A DNA stretch of 64,000 nt from the NCBI GenBank assembly GCA_964631205.1, contig CAZVWU010000002.1:1-64000 (forward strand), given 5' to 3'. Positions 33,413 through 42,970 of this stretch are shown one piece after another. The DNA is from CAYYYJ01 sp964631205 (lineage in GTDB: Archaea > Aenigmatarchaeota > Aenigmatarchaeia > QMZP01 > JACQNV01). Positions within the stretch are counted from its first letter, which is position 1. Each line of letters starts with the position of its first letter. A program made the position numbers and the translations under genes. Below the pieces are notes generated by a model, which was not told the DNA's origin, made no database searches, and saw only the letters and a list, made by a program, of their open reading frames with translations.

Positions 33413-34426
33413 ATGTTTCCAAAAGTCTCAATAGTAGTAGTGAACTACAATGGGGAACAGTGGCTCAGGAAATGCTTCCACACAATTGCGGCCCAGAAGT
33501 ACAGAGGCAGCCTTCAGATAATTCTTGTAGATAACAATTCTTCTGACATGTCAAGGGAATTTGCCAAAAAAAAATATAAAAATGCTGTTGTCGTGAATTC
33601 TGGTGGAAACCTTGGCTATTCGGGGGGAGCAAATTTTGGTTGCAGATATGCAAAAGGCGAGTATGTAGCGTTGATGGCGAATGACATGTTTTTCCCGCAG
33701 GATTGGATACAGAAGATGGTTGACTTCATGGAGAAGGACAAAGACCTTGCCGCTTCCACTGCAATAATGGTGAATGGGGAAGACGTAAGCCTTTCTGAAG
33801 GGGAGCTTTTGAACGCGTCGCCTGTATTGGTTGGCAGGGCAGACACAAAAGGAACAGGCGAAACTGTTGTCCCATGGGGCGGCGCCTGCATTTTCAGAAG
33901 AAACCTTTTCCCGCAGCCTTTCGATTCTGAATATTTTTTGTATGGTGAAGATATTTATCTTGGCTTGATGTCCTGGCTCAGGGGGTATAAAGTGAAATCA
34001 AATCCTGTAAAGGTTGCACATCTTGGCTCTGTAACCGTAGGCTTTTTCAGCAGGACGCAAGTCTATTATAATGAAAGGAATAGGCTTGCGAACCTTCTGG
34101 TTTTTTTTAAATTTAAGACGCTTCTTATGCTTGCCCCGCTTATTGTTTCAGATGCTGCCTTGAAATTGCTATATTTCTTGAAAGCAAAAAGGGCTGACCT
34201 TGCAAAAGCTGAAATTTCAGCTTTGTCATGGAATTTGAAAGATTTAAAAAAGAACTTAAGAAAAAGACATTATGTCCAGCGGCAGAGAAAGGTCGCTGAT
34301 TATAAAATATTCGAAGTGCTTTGCGAGAATATGTATGGGGAGGGAAGAGTAAAAAATATCCTAAACCTGCCTGCGATTGGGTATTTTAGGTTTTTGAAAT
34401 GTTTGTGGAGGCTTTTTAAAATCTAA
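33413..34426 (+). CDS. Family 2 glycosyltransferase (rhamnosyltransferase-like)
   Basis: A 337-residue GT2 enzyme starting VSIVVVNYNGEQWLRKC with DNNSSD near residue 40, NLGYSGGANFG near 65 and a MANDMF metal-site variant near 93. A WGGACIFRR motif and an EDIYLGLMSWLRG acceptor motif follow, the order seen in bacterial rhamnosyltransferase-like enzymes. A hydrophobic stretch near residue 240 may dip into the membrane. It is alone on the plus strand and ends 1 nt before the convergent methyltransferase. Confidence 0.87.
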   Translation: MFPKVSIVVVNYNGEQWLRKCFHTIAAQKYRGSLQIILVDNNSSDMSREFAKKKYKNAVVVNSGGNLGYSGGANFGCRYAKGEYVALMANDMFFPQDWIQKMVDFMEKDKDLAASTAIMVNGEDVSLSEGELLNASPVLVGRADTKGTGETVVPWGGACIFRRNLFPQPFDSEYFLYGEDIYLGLMSWLRGYKVKSNPVKVAHLGSVTVGFFSRTQVYYNERNRLANLLVFFKFKTLLMLAPLIVSDAALKLLYFLKAKRADLAKAEISALSWNLKDLKKNLRKRHYVQRQRKVADYKIFEVLCENMYGEGRVKNILNLPAIGYFRFLKCLWRLFKI

Positions 34427-34427
34427 T

Positions 34428-35228
34428 TCAGGTTTTTCTGGATTTAAGGAAAATTATATAGCCCTGAAAGCCAAGCTTTAGGAAAACATTGTCAATTTTT
34501 ATAAGCTTTCTTATGGCAGGCAGAAATTTTTTGTAGGTTGCCAGGCTTTTTTTGTCAGGCCTGTTGAACCAGTCTATATCATCAAGAGTTTTCTTTTTGA
34601 CTGCAAAAATGTATGTTATATCATCCATTAGTTTGACTATGGAAAAACCGCAGTAATCTGTCTTTTCATTTTTAAAGCCTGCTGACTCGAGCTCTTTCTT
34701 AAGTTTGCCTGGTGAAAATCCCCCATAATAATGGCCGTAAGGGTAAAGGAATAACGGATTACTTGTCATCTTTCCGATAATCCAAGATAATGAAGGAGAT
34801 GGGATTGGCCCTATTGCAGGAAAATTTATTATCCTGTTTGGCGTAGTCAATATAAAAGCTGCCATCTTTTTTGAAACTCTTGAAATTTCCAAAAGGTATT
34901 TTTTGAAGTCTTTTATATGCTCTATAACTTCCGATGACAATACCTGCTCAAATACGGAATTTTTGAACGGCAGAGCCGTGCCATCAGCAACAACAAAAAG
35001 GCAACTTGGCGCAACTCTTTTTGCTATTTTTATTGCATCTTTCCTTATTTCGATCCCTATTGTCGTTTTGCTTTTTTTTGCAACCTCAGATGTGAGCACC
35101 CCTATGCTACAGCCAATGTCAAGGCTGAGGTTGGCATTTTCCAAACCGTCCTGTATTTTTTCAAACCGTACAATTGCGCTTGGGACGTATTTTTTTATAA
35201 AAACCTTATCAGCTAATCCGGTTTCCAT
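34428..35228 (-). CDS. Class I SAM-dependent methyltransferase
   Basis: A 266-residue methyltransferase of the UbiE/Methyltransf_11 type. Motif I is LDIGCSIGVLTSEV near residue 36, with GIEIRKDAIKIAKR following, VVADGTALPF near 78 and LSSEVIEHIKDF near 95. The C-terminus ends in a hydrophobic strand. The ATG at 35228 is chosen over 35279 because it starts 67 nt from the divergent ferredoxin gene and spares its promoter. Probably methylates a glycan or lipid; the substrate is unknown. Confidence 0.82.
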   Translation of the reverse strand: METGLADKVFIKKYVPSAIVRFEKIQDGLENANLSLDIGCSIGVLTSEVAKKSKTTIGIEIRKDAIKIAKRVAPSCLFVVADGTALPFKNSVFEQVLSSEVIEHIKDFKKYLLEISRVSKKMAAFILTTPNRIINFPAIGPIPSPSLSWIIGKMTSNPLFLYPYGHYYGGFSPGKLKKELESAGFKNEKTDYCGFSIVKLMDDITYIFAVKKKTLDDIDWFNRPDKKSLATYKKFLPAIRKLIKIDNVFLKLGFQGYIIFLKSRKT

Positions 35229-35295
35229 AAATGGATTTTTATTTAGGCATATATTTATATTCCATCGTGTTAAGACCAACGCAGAGCTTATCGAT

Positions 35296-35883
35296 ATGGC
35301 AAGACTAAAAATTGAATATTATCCGGCGAGATGCGTCGGCAACAAGCAATGCATTAAAAACGACCCCAAATCATTTGGGTTTGATAAAGGAAAGGCTCTG
35401 CTGAAAGGTTCAGTTAGGGACGGCCGAAAATTTGTGCTGGTGAAAGAGCTCTCTGATGGAGACTCGGAAAAGACAATAAATGCTGCAAAATCGTGCCCTG
35501 TAAATGCGATAAATGTGACAGATCTTGCCACAGGTAAAACAGTTGTGAGTTCTTCAGTCTCTGTGGCCAGTGGTTTCAAGGAAATAAAAGCTTCATACAG
35601 AGATGAGAAAGAATTTGTTCTGGACCCCAAAGGCTATTTTTTGATAAGAGTTGATCGCGGGAAGGGCTGCATAGAAGTGGGATTTTGCAGGAGCAGAAAT
35701 ATAGTTGAGGTAACGGTAACAGGGAAAAAGGCTTTGGATATTTATATGACAATTTTAAGGGAGAACCTTATCGACAGGCCTGACCATGCTGCCTATCTGG
35801 GGAGGGAGCTTGCAAAAGCGGAACTTGCATTGAAATACTGTTTGGAATATGTTCAGGATAATGAGCTTATTTTGAAAAAATAA
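35296..35883 (+). CDS. Ferredoxin-like protein with C-terminal DUF4346-like domain
   Basis: A 195-residue protein. The N-terminal 75 residues resemble a single-cluster ferredoxin, but only three Cys of the motif are present (CVGNKQC near residue 13 and SCPVNAI near 66), which fits a [3Fe-4S] cluster or a cluster with a non-Cys ligand. The remaining 100 residues (YFLIRVDRGKGCIEVGFC, then TVTGKKALDIYMTILRE) resemble the archaeal DUF4346 domain. The ATG at 35296 is the natural start of this fold. Electron partner and role are unknown. Confidence 0.68.
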   Translation: MARLKIEYYPARCVGNKQCIKNDPKSFGFDKGKALLKGSVRDGRKFVLVKELSDGDSEKTINAAKSCPVNAINVTDLATGKTVVSSSVSVASGFKEIKASYRDEKEFVLDPKGYFLIRVDRGKGCIEVGFCRSRNIVEVTVTGKKALDIYMTILRENLIDRPDHAAYLGRELAKAELALKYCLEYVQDNELILKK

Positions 35884-35895
35884 AGAGATGTCTTG

Positions 35896-37410
35896 TTATT
35901 TTCCCAGCTTTGGGTTTGAGAGGTTAAACCCCTTTTTCATGAAGCTTTTTGCAGTGAGCTTTCCCATTCTAAGGAGGAATCCAGGATTTGTATATATTAT
36001 TTGGGCCAGCCTTAAGATGAAGCATCTGTCTATCATTCCAAAAATATCCTTTATTTTTTCTGCATTTTCCTCGCAGGCTTTTTCCACTATTCTTCTGCAG
36101 TCTATAAGATCGTCTTGTGTCAGATCCTCATGCCTTATCCCGACTGTGGAGGAAAGTATATGATCATATTTGCTCCAGTCTCTGCTGACAAGCAGATTGT
36201 TTTTGGTTGCATATTCGTAAAGGTATGTTCCTGGGTATGGGGTTGAAATTGAAACATTCCAGCTAAAGGGTTTTATTGTTTTTATCAGGTTTATTGTTTC
36301 CTGTACAGTTTCTTTTGATTCTCCAAGATTGCCAACCATTAAATAAGCATGTGTCAGTATGCCCAGCTCCTTGCAATTTTTAAAGACGTCAACTGCCTGC
36401 TGGACGGTTGCCATTTTGTTCACATTGTCCAGGATTTTCTGGCTTCCGGATTCAACTCCAAAAGCCACAAATATGCATCCTGCCCGTTTCATCCACTCAA
36501 GAGTCCTTCTCGAAAGGTTTACCCTTGTCTGGCACCTCCAGAAAATCGGTATCTTCCTAGTTATAATTTCCTGGCAAATTTCAACAACCCTCTCCTGATG
36601 GAAAGCAAAGGTGTCGTCAGTGAAAACAAAGCTGTCCAGCTTGAATTTTTTTACTAAGTATTCTATCGTGTCAACAACTTTTTTTGGCGACTGGTATCTT
36701 ACCTTAGGCCCAAAAAGGCTGACAAGTATTGGCTGGCAGAAAGTGCACCTGTAAGGGCAGCCGCGGCTTGTATACACTGACATCTCCCTGTAGCCTTTGA
36801 GCGCGAAATACTTGTCCATCGGAAAATCGCCTGGGTCTGGAATGGGGAGGTCATCAAGGTTTTCTATGAATGGCCTGTCAGCTGTTTTAATTATTTTTCC
36901 ATGGGCATCCCTGTAGATCACGCCGAGCAGCTTTGAAAAATCCCCATTTGCCTCTATCGTCTTTATGATGTCTACAATTCCTATTTCGCTTTCCCCGAGA
37001 GCTACAAGGTCCATATCGAGTTCCTCAAGTGTCTTTTCCCTGCTTGCTGAAGGGTGAGGCCCGCCGCCTATTATAAAAGAGGCAGGGTCGCGCTGCCTTA
37101 TTATTGAGATCATCTGCTTCACCTGGTTGAACAATGCTGTCGGGAACGAGATAAGGTAAATCCCGCCTGATATGCTTGAATTTTTCAGCTGAGACATCCC
37201 CGGATCAAAAAGAATATCCATCACGCGTGTTCTGTAGCCTGCATTCTTAAGCGAAGAGTTTATGTATGTCAACCCCAGAGGAGGGGCAAGGGAGCTCTGC
37301 TTTTCTATCTCAGCAGGCCATATTATAACAATTTCTTTTTTTCCAGATATTGCTGTTGGCTGAGTTTTCAGGCTCAAATGACCTATGGGTTTTTCAAGAG
37401 ACGTTTCCAT
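35896..37410 (-). CDS. B12-binding-domain radical SAM protein
   Basis: A 504-residue protein. The N-terminal domain (PLGLTYINSSLKNAGYRTRVMD) is cobalamin-binding-like. The radical SAM motif CPYRCTFC is near residue 217, followed by FTDDTFAFHQER, GVESGSQKILDNV and MVGNLGESKET motifs of the BchE-like class. A helical C-terminal domain follows, ending near a hydrophobic stretch. It is embedded in the glycan island between a ferredoxin and a membrane protein. A C-methylation or ring modification of a lipid or sugar is possible but not shown. Confidence 0.88.
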   Translation of the reverse strand: METSLEKPIGHLSLKTQPTAISGKKEIVIIWPAEIEKQSSLAPPLGLTYINSSLKNAGYRTRVMDILFDPGMSQLKNSSISGGIYLISFPTALFNQVKQMISIIRQRDPASFIIGGGPHPSASREKTLEELDMDLVALGESEIGIVDIIKTIEANGDFSKLLGVIYRDAHGKIIKTADRPFIENLDDLPIPDPGDFPMDKYFALKGYREMSVYTSRGCPYRCTFCQPILVSLFGPKVRYQSPKKVVDTIEYLVKKFKLDSFVFTDDTFAFHQERVVEICQEIITRKIPIFWRCQTRVNLSRRTLEWMKRAGCIFVAFGVESGSQKILDNVNKMATVQQAVDVFKNCKELGILTHAYLMVGNLGESKETVQETINLIKTIKPFSWNVSISTPYPGTYLYEYATKNNLLVSRDWSKYDHILSSTVGIRHEDLTQDDLIDCRRIVEKACEENAEKIKDIFGMIDRCFILRLAQIIYTNPGFLLRMGKLTAKSFMKKGFNLSNPKLGK

Positions 37411-37449
37411 AATATTTTATTTCTCCTTGGATTAATAAACAGATTAAGC

Positions 37450-38874
37450 TTAACTTACCCTGTATATTTTAAAGTTCCCTGACTGGAATATTGACTGCCC
37501 AGACGCAGATTTATAGAGCACTACTATTTGTATACCTTTTTCTTTTGCAATCTCAAATATCCTTTGGCTGGTTTTTTCTTTGTAGGCATTTTTAATCTCT
37601 ACATAGATGTTTTTGTCAGGGAATTTTGACGGGCTGTAGCTTATTATATACTGGTCTGACTCGGTGAAGATTATGGGCCGTTTTGCCCAAGGTTTCAGGA
37701 TGCTCCAGTCAGGCGGAGCGATAAATGTCTCATTTTTCCCTGTATTAGAGTCTATCCACTTTCCTACAGCAACAGCGTCAGCTATGTCTCTTGAGTAGTC
37801 GGCCATATTTTTTGTTATCCCGTCAAAAATTGTCGAGTAATGTATGCTGCTGAAATAAAGTGCGAGTATGCAGACCGACAAGACTCCGGCGGCTTTATTT
37901 TTTTTGAACAGGTTGCCAGCAAACCATGCAGAGAATATGAAGGAGAAAAATATTACGTATTTATAGGCCCGATATAATGTGAAGAGCAGGATTTTTTCGC
38001 TGAACAGCCCAGCCAGGCTCGAAAGCGAGTAGATAGAAATTATAAGAAACCAGCCGAATATTTCTGTGTTGTTTTTCCTTGCTACAATAAATCCTAGAAT
38101 TATCAGAGGCAAATATTTTGCTGTCGTGATCAGGCCGCTCATGAGGTTTGCATACGGGACAGCCTGAAGGATTTCTCCTGTTGCTTCAGGCCCCTGCGCC
38201 GTTTTTTCGAAGAGGAAAGGGGATGATATGGCTGCGAAGGCTAATGCTGAAAGCAGGAAAAGCCTGTATTTCTTTTCTGATATCAGGGAATATGAAAGCA
38301 TCAAAAGAACAGGCACAATGCTAAAGATATGGAAATATGAAAGGGTCCCGAGCCCAGCAAAGCACGGGATTGAATACTTTTCCCTGTCTTTAAGGAAAAG
38401 ATATAATATCAGAGGGGCAAATGCAAAGACGAAATCTTTAGGCAATAGCTCGCTGACCCCTATTTCATCTGCACCCATAAAATGGGTGAATGCCAGCAAA
38501 AAGGCGGCTAACAGGGCTAGGTTTTTGTTTTTTAAAAGCAGACTAGCCAGCAGATAGGCTGAAATTACAAAAACTGTTTTTAGAGCAAGGAAAAGGATAA
38601 AATAGGTTAGCATCATGTCAGAAAGTATATTATAAACTGCAGCTATTAGAGAAAAAAGCAGTGTTGGGTAGATTTTTATATATTCGTTGATCACAGGATC
38701 GTTGACAAAATACTGGTCTTCTGAAAGCCTGTATGCTGCTGGAATTTGCAATGTTTGGTCGTTGTTTTCCCAATTCCCCTGGATATGTGTAAGGGAAAGG
38801 TTTGCAAATTTAAATTCCAGCAGAGTTGATATTATTATCAGTAAGAGAAGTATGCTTATTCTTTTTTTATCCAT
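37450..38874 (-). CDS. Multi-pass membrane protein, GT-C-like (1 of 3)
   Basis: A 474-residue protein with about ten hydrophobic helices and a soluble C-terminal domain from residue 350. An acidic pair after the first helix (WENNDQTLQIPAAYRLSEDQY) lies where GT-C enzymes have their extracellular catalytic loop. The C-terminal domain contains FIAPPDWSILKPWAKRP, a pattern seen in archaeal membrane glycan proteins. It is 1 nt from the FAD-dependent gene upstream. Probably a lipid-linked sugar transferase; it could equally be an uncharacterised glycan protein. Confidence 0.7.
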   Translation of the reverse strand: MDKKRISILLLLIIISTLLEFKFANLSLTHIQGNWENNDQTLQIPAAYRLSEDQYFVNDPVINEYIKIYPTLLFSLIAAVYNILSDMMLTYFILFLALKTVFVISAYLLASLLLKNKNLALLAAFLLAFTHFMGADEIGVSELLPKDFVFAFAPLILYLFLKDREKYSIPCFAGLGTLSYFHIFSIVPVLLMLSYSLISEKKYRLFLLSALAFAAISSPFLFEKTAQGPEATGEILQAVPYANLMSGLITTAKYLPLIILGFIVARKNNTEIFGWFLIISIYSLSSLAGLFSEKILLFTLYRAYKYVIFFSFIFSAWFAGNLFKKNKAAGVLSVCILALYFSSIHYSTIFDGITKNMADYSRDIADAVAVGKWIDSNTGKNETFIAPPDWSILKPWAKRPIIFTESDQYIISYSPSKFPDKNIYVEIKNAYKEKTSQRIFEIAKEKGIQIVVLYKSASGQSIFQSGNFKIYRVS

Positions 38875-38875
38875 A

Positions 38876-40180
38876 TTAATTTTTCTCCATTAAATATTTT
38901 TTTACTACCTCAGCTGTTTCAAATCCAGACTCAGCTGCAACACCGGTCGACGGCATTTTTGGGTATGTGCAATAGATTCCTGCGAGAAAGAGGCCCTTAA
39001 CAGGCGTGATTGGGCCAGGCATGTATTTTGCGTAATCTTTATTATATATTGGCCAAGCTAAGTTGCTTTTTGTGATTTTTTCATACTTCACCATCTTCCT
39101 TATTTCAGGATTGACCTTTTCTAAACTCGAAAGATAAGCTTCAGATATTTCTTTTTCTGTTTTACTCCATAAATCATTGTTTTCATTCAAATAAGTAAAA
39201 ACATAAAGTATTGTCCCATGACCATCCTTAGAATATATATTTAGGTTATGTTGAAGTATGCCTCCAAAAGGCCACTCACCGTAACAGAAATTAATCCAGT
39301 CAAATTCAGGGACTAATTTTTTGTCCAGGATATAGAATGCATTGATTATGTATTTGTATTTTATGCTGGAAATCTGGTCTGCAAAATCTTTTGGAAGGTC
39401 AATAAGCTTTGGAAGAACTGGAGTTGGAATTGTGCTAACAACAGCGTCAGCGTCTATTGTTTGTTTTTTCCCTAATGCCTCAATTTCAACAGCATTAGCT
39501 TTATTTTTCCATATAACTATTTTTTTTACATTAGCTGAAGTTATTATTCTCGCTTTTTTTTGTTGCAATTTATTTTCAATTGCTTTGATTATTGACTCAA
39601 AGCCCCCTTCCACAAATCCGTATCTTTCTCCTCCTTTAACAGTGTCGATAAGCCTGTTATAGAGCCATGAAGCGGAGACCTCCTCCAGGCTTTGGTTGAA
39701 TTTTATTTTTGAAAGGGGTTCAAAAAGACTGTCGCATATATTCTTGCTTGCGGATTTTGCCAGCCATTCTTTTGCACTCCGGCCTTCCAGATTATTTTGT
39801 TTTATTGTTCTGAGTTTGGCTGCAAATAGGCCAAATTTTATCCTGTCTAAAACAGGCAATGGCTTAAATCTCAAAAGGCCTAGAGGGTTTGCTATTCCGT
39901 AAATTTCATCTTTAAAATAAAAGCCCATCCTTACATCTTCCCATTTCAGTTTGTTTTCTAATCCAAGGTCCTTGATTATGGCGAGCAGTGTTTTATCTGT
40001 GCTAAGGATCCAATGGGAGCCCCATGGTATTTTTGCCCCATTATAATCAACGCTTGCCACTACACCGCCCAAACTATTTTGTTTTTCTATTAAAACGACA
40101 TCAAATTCTTCAGATAATTTAAGGGCGCATCCTAAGCCTGCAAATCCGGCGCCTAATATAACAATTTGTTTTCTGGGCAT
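38876..40180 (-). CDS. FAD-dependent amine-oxidase-fold protein
   Basis: A 434-residue flavoprotein. The dinucleotide motif VILGAGFAGLGCALKL begins near residue 6, and LIEKQNSLGGVVAS near residue 30 completes the FAD site, as in the protoporphyrinogen oxidase/phytoene desaturase/UDP-galactopyranose mutase group. A conserved C-terminal motif (GLFLAGIYCTYPKMPSTGVA) closes the FAD site. It lies in the glycan island between two membrane proteins, so a UDP-sugar mutase or polyprenol oxidation role is more likely than haem synthesis. Not resolved. Confidence 0.8.
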   Translation of the reverse strand: MPRKQIVILGAGFAGLGCALKLSEEFDVVLIEKQNSLGGVVASVDYNGAKIPWGSHWILSTDKTLLAIIKDLGLENKLKWEDVRMGFYFKDEIYGIANPLGLLRFKPLPVLDRIKFGLFAAKLRTIKQNNLEGRSAKEWLAKSASKNICDSLFEPLSKIKFNQSLEEVSASWLYNRLIDTVKGGERYGFVEGGFESIIKAIENKLQQKKARIITSANVKKIVIWKNKANAVEIEALGKKQTIDADAVVSTIPTPVLPKLIDLPKDFADQISSIKYKYIINAFYILDKKLVPEFDWINFCYGEWPFGGILQHNLNIYSKDGHGTILYVFTYLNENNDLWSKTEKEISEAYLSSLEKVNPEIRKMVKYEKITKSNLAWPIYNKDYAKYMPGPITPVKGLFLAGIYCTYPKMPSTGVAAESGFETAEVVKKYLMEKN

Positions 40181-40247
40181 ACTATCTAAGAGAAATAAGT
40201 GTGTATTTATAGATTATGCCACTTTGGGATTAGCGTATATTAAAATA

Positions 40248-41846
40248 TCATTCATCGCCGACTGTAATGTTATTCGGGGTTTCTATTCTATTTTTAAATT
40301 GCTGCCTTTGTTCAGGCTTTATCTGGAATATCAGAACATTTCCATTGCCATAAACAATGGGTATGTTTAAGCTATTAAAAAGCTTTGCAATCTCTATTAT
40401 TTTTGGGGCGTACCCTGTTCTAAAAATCTGAGGCGATAGCACAATATAGTCAGCGTTGAAACCTTCTATTAAATTGGCAGTCCACTGGATCCGGCCGCCA
40501 ACTTCCTGTTGAAACATATTGGTTGCATTCCTATAGGAAAATGATTTCCAATGAGAAAAAAAGCCGATGAAATACACCGTTGAGTCTTTTTCTGTATTAT
40601 TCCTTATCCATTGAAGGGCATCGTATTTATCATTAGTCAAGAATGGTTTGATATCGAACATGAAAGATAATGGGCCAATTGATGCAGCAAATATCAGGAT
40701 TACCAAGATCCCAGTAAAAACCGGCCTTGATGTAGGCGTTGCCACGATTTTATTAAGGCGATGCTCTGTATTTAGAAACCTCACTATATACTCATAGAAG
40801 AAATATACGGCATATGAGCTTAACAGCGCTATTATGATTGGAGTAGAGGAACTGAATACCCTGTTTGGGTAAGAGGATAAATGCAAAAAAATATCGCCCA
40901 GTAAAAAGAAAAGTAATATGCCTATCACCGGAGTAAATATCTGTATTGACTCTTCTATTTTGAACCTTTTTATAAACGAGATAAGAATTCCTATAGCGCC
41001 TGCCGCAGAAAATATAAGCAAGATATTACTCAGTGCCAGAATTTCTAGTATTTCTGTTAAGTAGACTGCACTCTGCTGTGCTGGAACTTCGCTTATTAGA
41101 TAGGAGTTTATGAAGTTTATAAGAAATGGGATGGATATTAAAACGGATAGTATAAAAATTTTTGAAAGGACCTTGAAAATTGGTTTTTTATTTCTTCTGG
41201 TCGCAGAATAAAAAACCATTGAAATTGCATAAGGAAAAATATATGGCACGTAGCATGTAATCATAAAAACCAGGGAGAGCAGCAATAAGAAGAAGTTTTT
41301 CCTTTGAGGATTATGGATATACTTGATTGATAAGAATATCGACAGCAAGAAAAGCATTGAGCCTGTAATTAAAGCCCAATCCCCATTGAAAAGGTGGCGG
41401 AGAGTGGACGGTGAGATCGCAAGTATTAACCCTCCAAAAAAACTGAGTATATTGTCTCTGGTAACAAATCTTAGAAAGAGAAATAATATGATTGGGAGGA
41501 AGCTGTAAACTATCGCTGTTGCAAGGAACCCTGAATTTACGCCCTTTGTGAATGGCAATATTAAATTGGCTAAGCCTCCAACTGTTAAATAGAAAAAGGG
41601 CGGGTTGTCCTGCAAATAAAACCTGTAGGATAGCGACTTCAAAACAGGATCTAGTGCAGCATATGTACCAGTTCTATCGTAGTTGAGCATGACTATAGGA
41701 TATTTTGGGAGATACAGCATGTTTATTGTATTATCGACTGTGTCTTTGGAGTCTATCGGATAGCCGTAAATAATCACAGGTGCAGCTCTTATTAAAAAAG
41801 ATGTGATAAAAATTATTATTAAAAGCTGAGCTATTCCAAAATCCAT
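40248..41846 (-). CDS. Multi-pass membrane protein, GT-C-like (2 of 3)
   Basis: A 532-residue protein with about eleven hydrophobic segments. After the first helix an acidic loop (GYPIDSKDTVDN) and QDNPPFFYLTVGG occur, as in family-C glycosyltransferases. The C-terminal domain (DALQWIRNNTEKDSTVYFI, then IPIVYGNGNVLIF) is a soluble module found in related oligosaccharide transferase-like proteins. It resembles the proteins at 37450 and 45407 in layout. Donor and acceptor are unknown. Confidence 0.7.
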   Translation of the reverse strand: MDFGIAQLLIIIFITSFLIRAAPVIIYGYPIDSKDTVDNTINMLYLPKYPIVMLNYDRTGTYAALDPVLKSLSYRFYLQDNPPFFYLTVGGLANLILPFTKGVNSGFLATAIVYSFLPIILFLFLRFVTRDNILSFFGGLILAISPSTLRHLFNGDWALITGSMLFLLSIFLSIKYIHNPQRKNFFLLLLSLVFMITCYVPYIFPYAISMVFYSATRRNKKPIFKVLSKIFILSVLISIPFLINFINSYLISEVPAQQSAVYLTEILEILALSNILLIFSAAGAIGILISFIKRFKIEESIQIFTPVIGILLFFLLGDIFLHLSSYPNRVFSSSTPIIIALLSSYAVYFFYEYIVRFLNTEHRLNKIVATPTSRPVFTGILVILIFAASIGPLSFMFDIKPFLTNDKYDALQWIRNNTEKDSTVYFIGFFSHWKSFSYRNATNMFQQEVGGRIQWTANLIEGFNADYIVLSPQIFRTGYAPKIIEIAKLFNSLNIPIVYGNGNVLIFQIKPEQRQQFKNRIETPNNITVGDE

Positions 41847-41951
41847 ACATGGCCTGCCTTTTTAATCTGTAGACTATTTATTTTTCTGCTTTAAAGAATG
41901 GAGTTGTTGAACTATACATCAAAGGCAAGCGGCATAAATCTGTGTTTGCAT

Positions 41952-42902
41952 TTATTCCGGATTATTAACCCACCATTCAAAAGTGTTTTTAATCCCGTGC
42001 TCAAATTCAATTTCCGGCTTATATCCAAAGGCTTTGTACGCTTTTGAAATATCGGGTATACATCTTTTAAAATCCGCTTTTCTCTCTGGGCCTAAAACAG
42101 GCTGTAGATGATCTTTCCCGGAAATTTTTATCAACAGTTTCGCCAGATCAAGAACGCTTATTTCTTTTCCGTATCCTATATTATAAACCTCGCCTTTTGT
42201 ATTTTTACTTTCTGCTGCAAGCAGATTAGCGTTTACAACATCGGAAATATGCACAAAATCCCTTGTCTGCTTGCCGTCTCCGAATATAATTGGATTTTGG
42301 TTATTCAATATTTTTTTTATAAATATTGGTATCACGCCGCTTTCTGATTTTTCAGATCGTTGTCCTTCACCATAAATATTTGTATATCTCAATCTAACCG
42401 TATCCATCCCGTAAGCCTCAAAAAAGCACATGCAATAAGCCTCCATTGCATATTTGGCTGCAGCATAAGGTGAAACAAGCTGTATTGGATGTTTTTCATC
42501 CATTGGAATGTATTTTGGGTTGAAGTAGACATTGGTGGATGCGAGAAGGAATTTTTTGACATTAGCCTGCCTTGCCCAATTGAGGATGTTAAAACCGCCG
42601 TTTACGTTTATATCAAAATCAAAATCAGGCTCATTCACTGCTTTAGTGGGGTTTATCTGAGCTGCTTCATGAAATACGATATCTATATCCTTGCCTATTT
42701 TTCTTTCAATTTCCTTGTCCCTAATATCACCTTCAATGAATTTTACGTTTTTGTTTTTCAAGAGGTATTCTATATTTTGCTTAAATCCTGAAAGGAAATT
42801 GTCCAGAAGTATAATCTCATTGTTTTCTGCCAAGGCGCCTGCTAGATGGGAGCCGACAAAACCAGCCCCGCCTGTTATTAGGATTTTTTTATCTTTTATC
42901 AT
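41952..42902 (-). CDS. NAD-dependent nucleotide-sugar epimerase (GalE-like)
   Basis: A 316-residue extended SDR. TGGAGFVGSHLA begins near residue 9, FHEAAQINPTKAVNEP follows, the catalytic Thr lies in ASTNVYFNPK and the YAAAK (YxxxK) dyad is near residue 150. The C-terminal GDGKQTRDFVHISDVVNA motif is typical of UDP-glucose/UDP-HexNAc 4-epimerases. It is monocistronic, or shares a transcript with the GT2 gene downstream of the next promoter region. It supplies the C4 epimer of a UDP-sugar. Confidence 0.88.
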   Translation of the reverse strand: MIKDKKILITGGAGFVGSHLAGALAENNEIILLDNFLSGFKQNIEYLLKNKNVKFIEGDIRDKEIERKIGKDIDIVFHEAAQINPTKAVNEPDFDFDINVNGGFNILNWARQANVKKFLLASTNVYFNPKYIPMDEKHPIQLVSPYAAAKYAMEAYCMCFFEAYGMDTVRLRYTNIYGEGQRSEKSESGVIPIFIKKILNNQNPIIFGDGKQTRDFVHISDVVNANLLAAESKNTKGEVYNIGYGKEISVLDLAKLLIKISGKDHLQPVLGPERKADFKRCIPDISKAYKAFGYKPEIEFEHGIKNTFEWWVNNPE

Positions 42903-42970
42903 AGATTAGAGCTAAATAGTCTGCTTACATTTATATCCTTTTACCCGATTTTCATAGAAAAACGTATGAG

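Noticed and set aside
34903..35295. N-terminal extension of the ferredoxin-like gene to 34903
   Set aside because: It is antisense to the methyltransferase gene and spans the promoter gap; the ferredoxin fold begins at 35296.
38876..40180. Calling the FAD protein protoporphyrinogen oxidase
   Set aside because: Only the general FAD/amine-oxidase fold is visible, and no haem gene is nearby; context is glycan synthesis.
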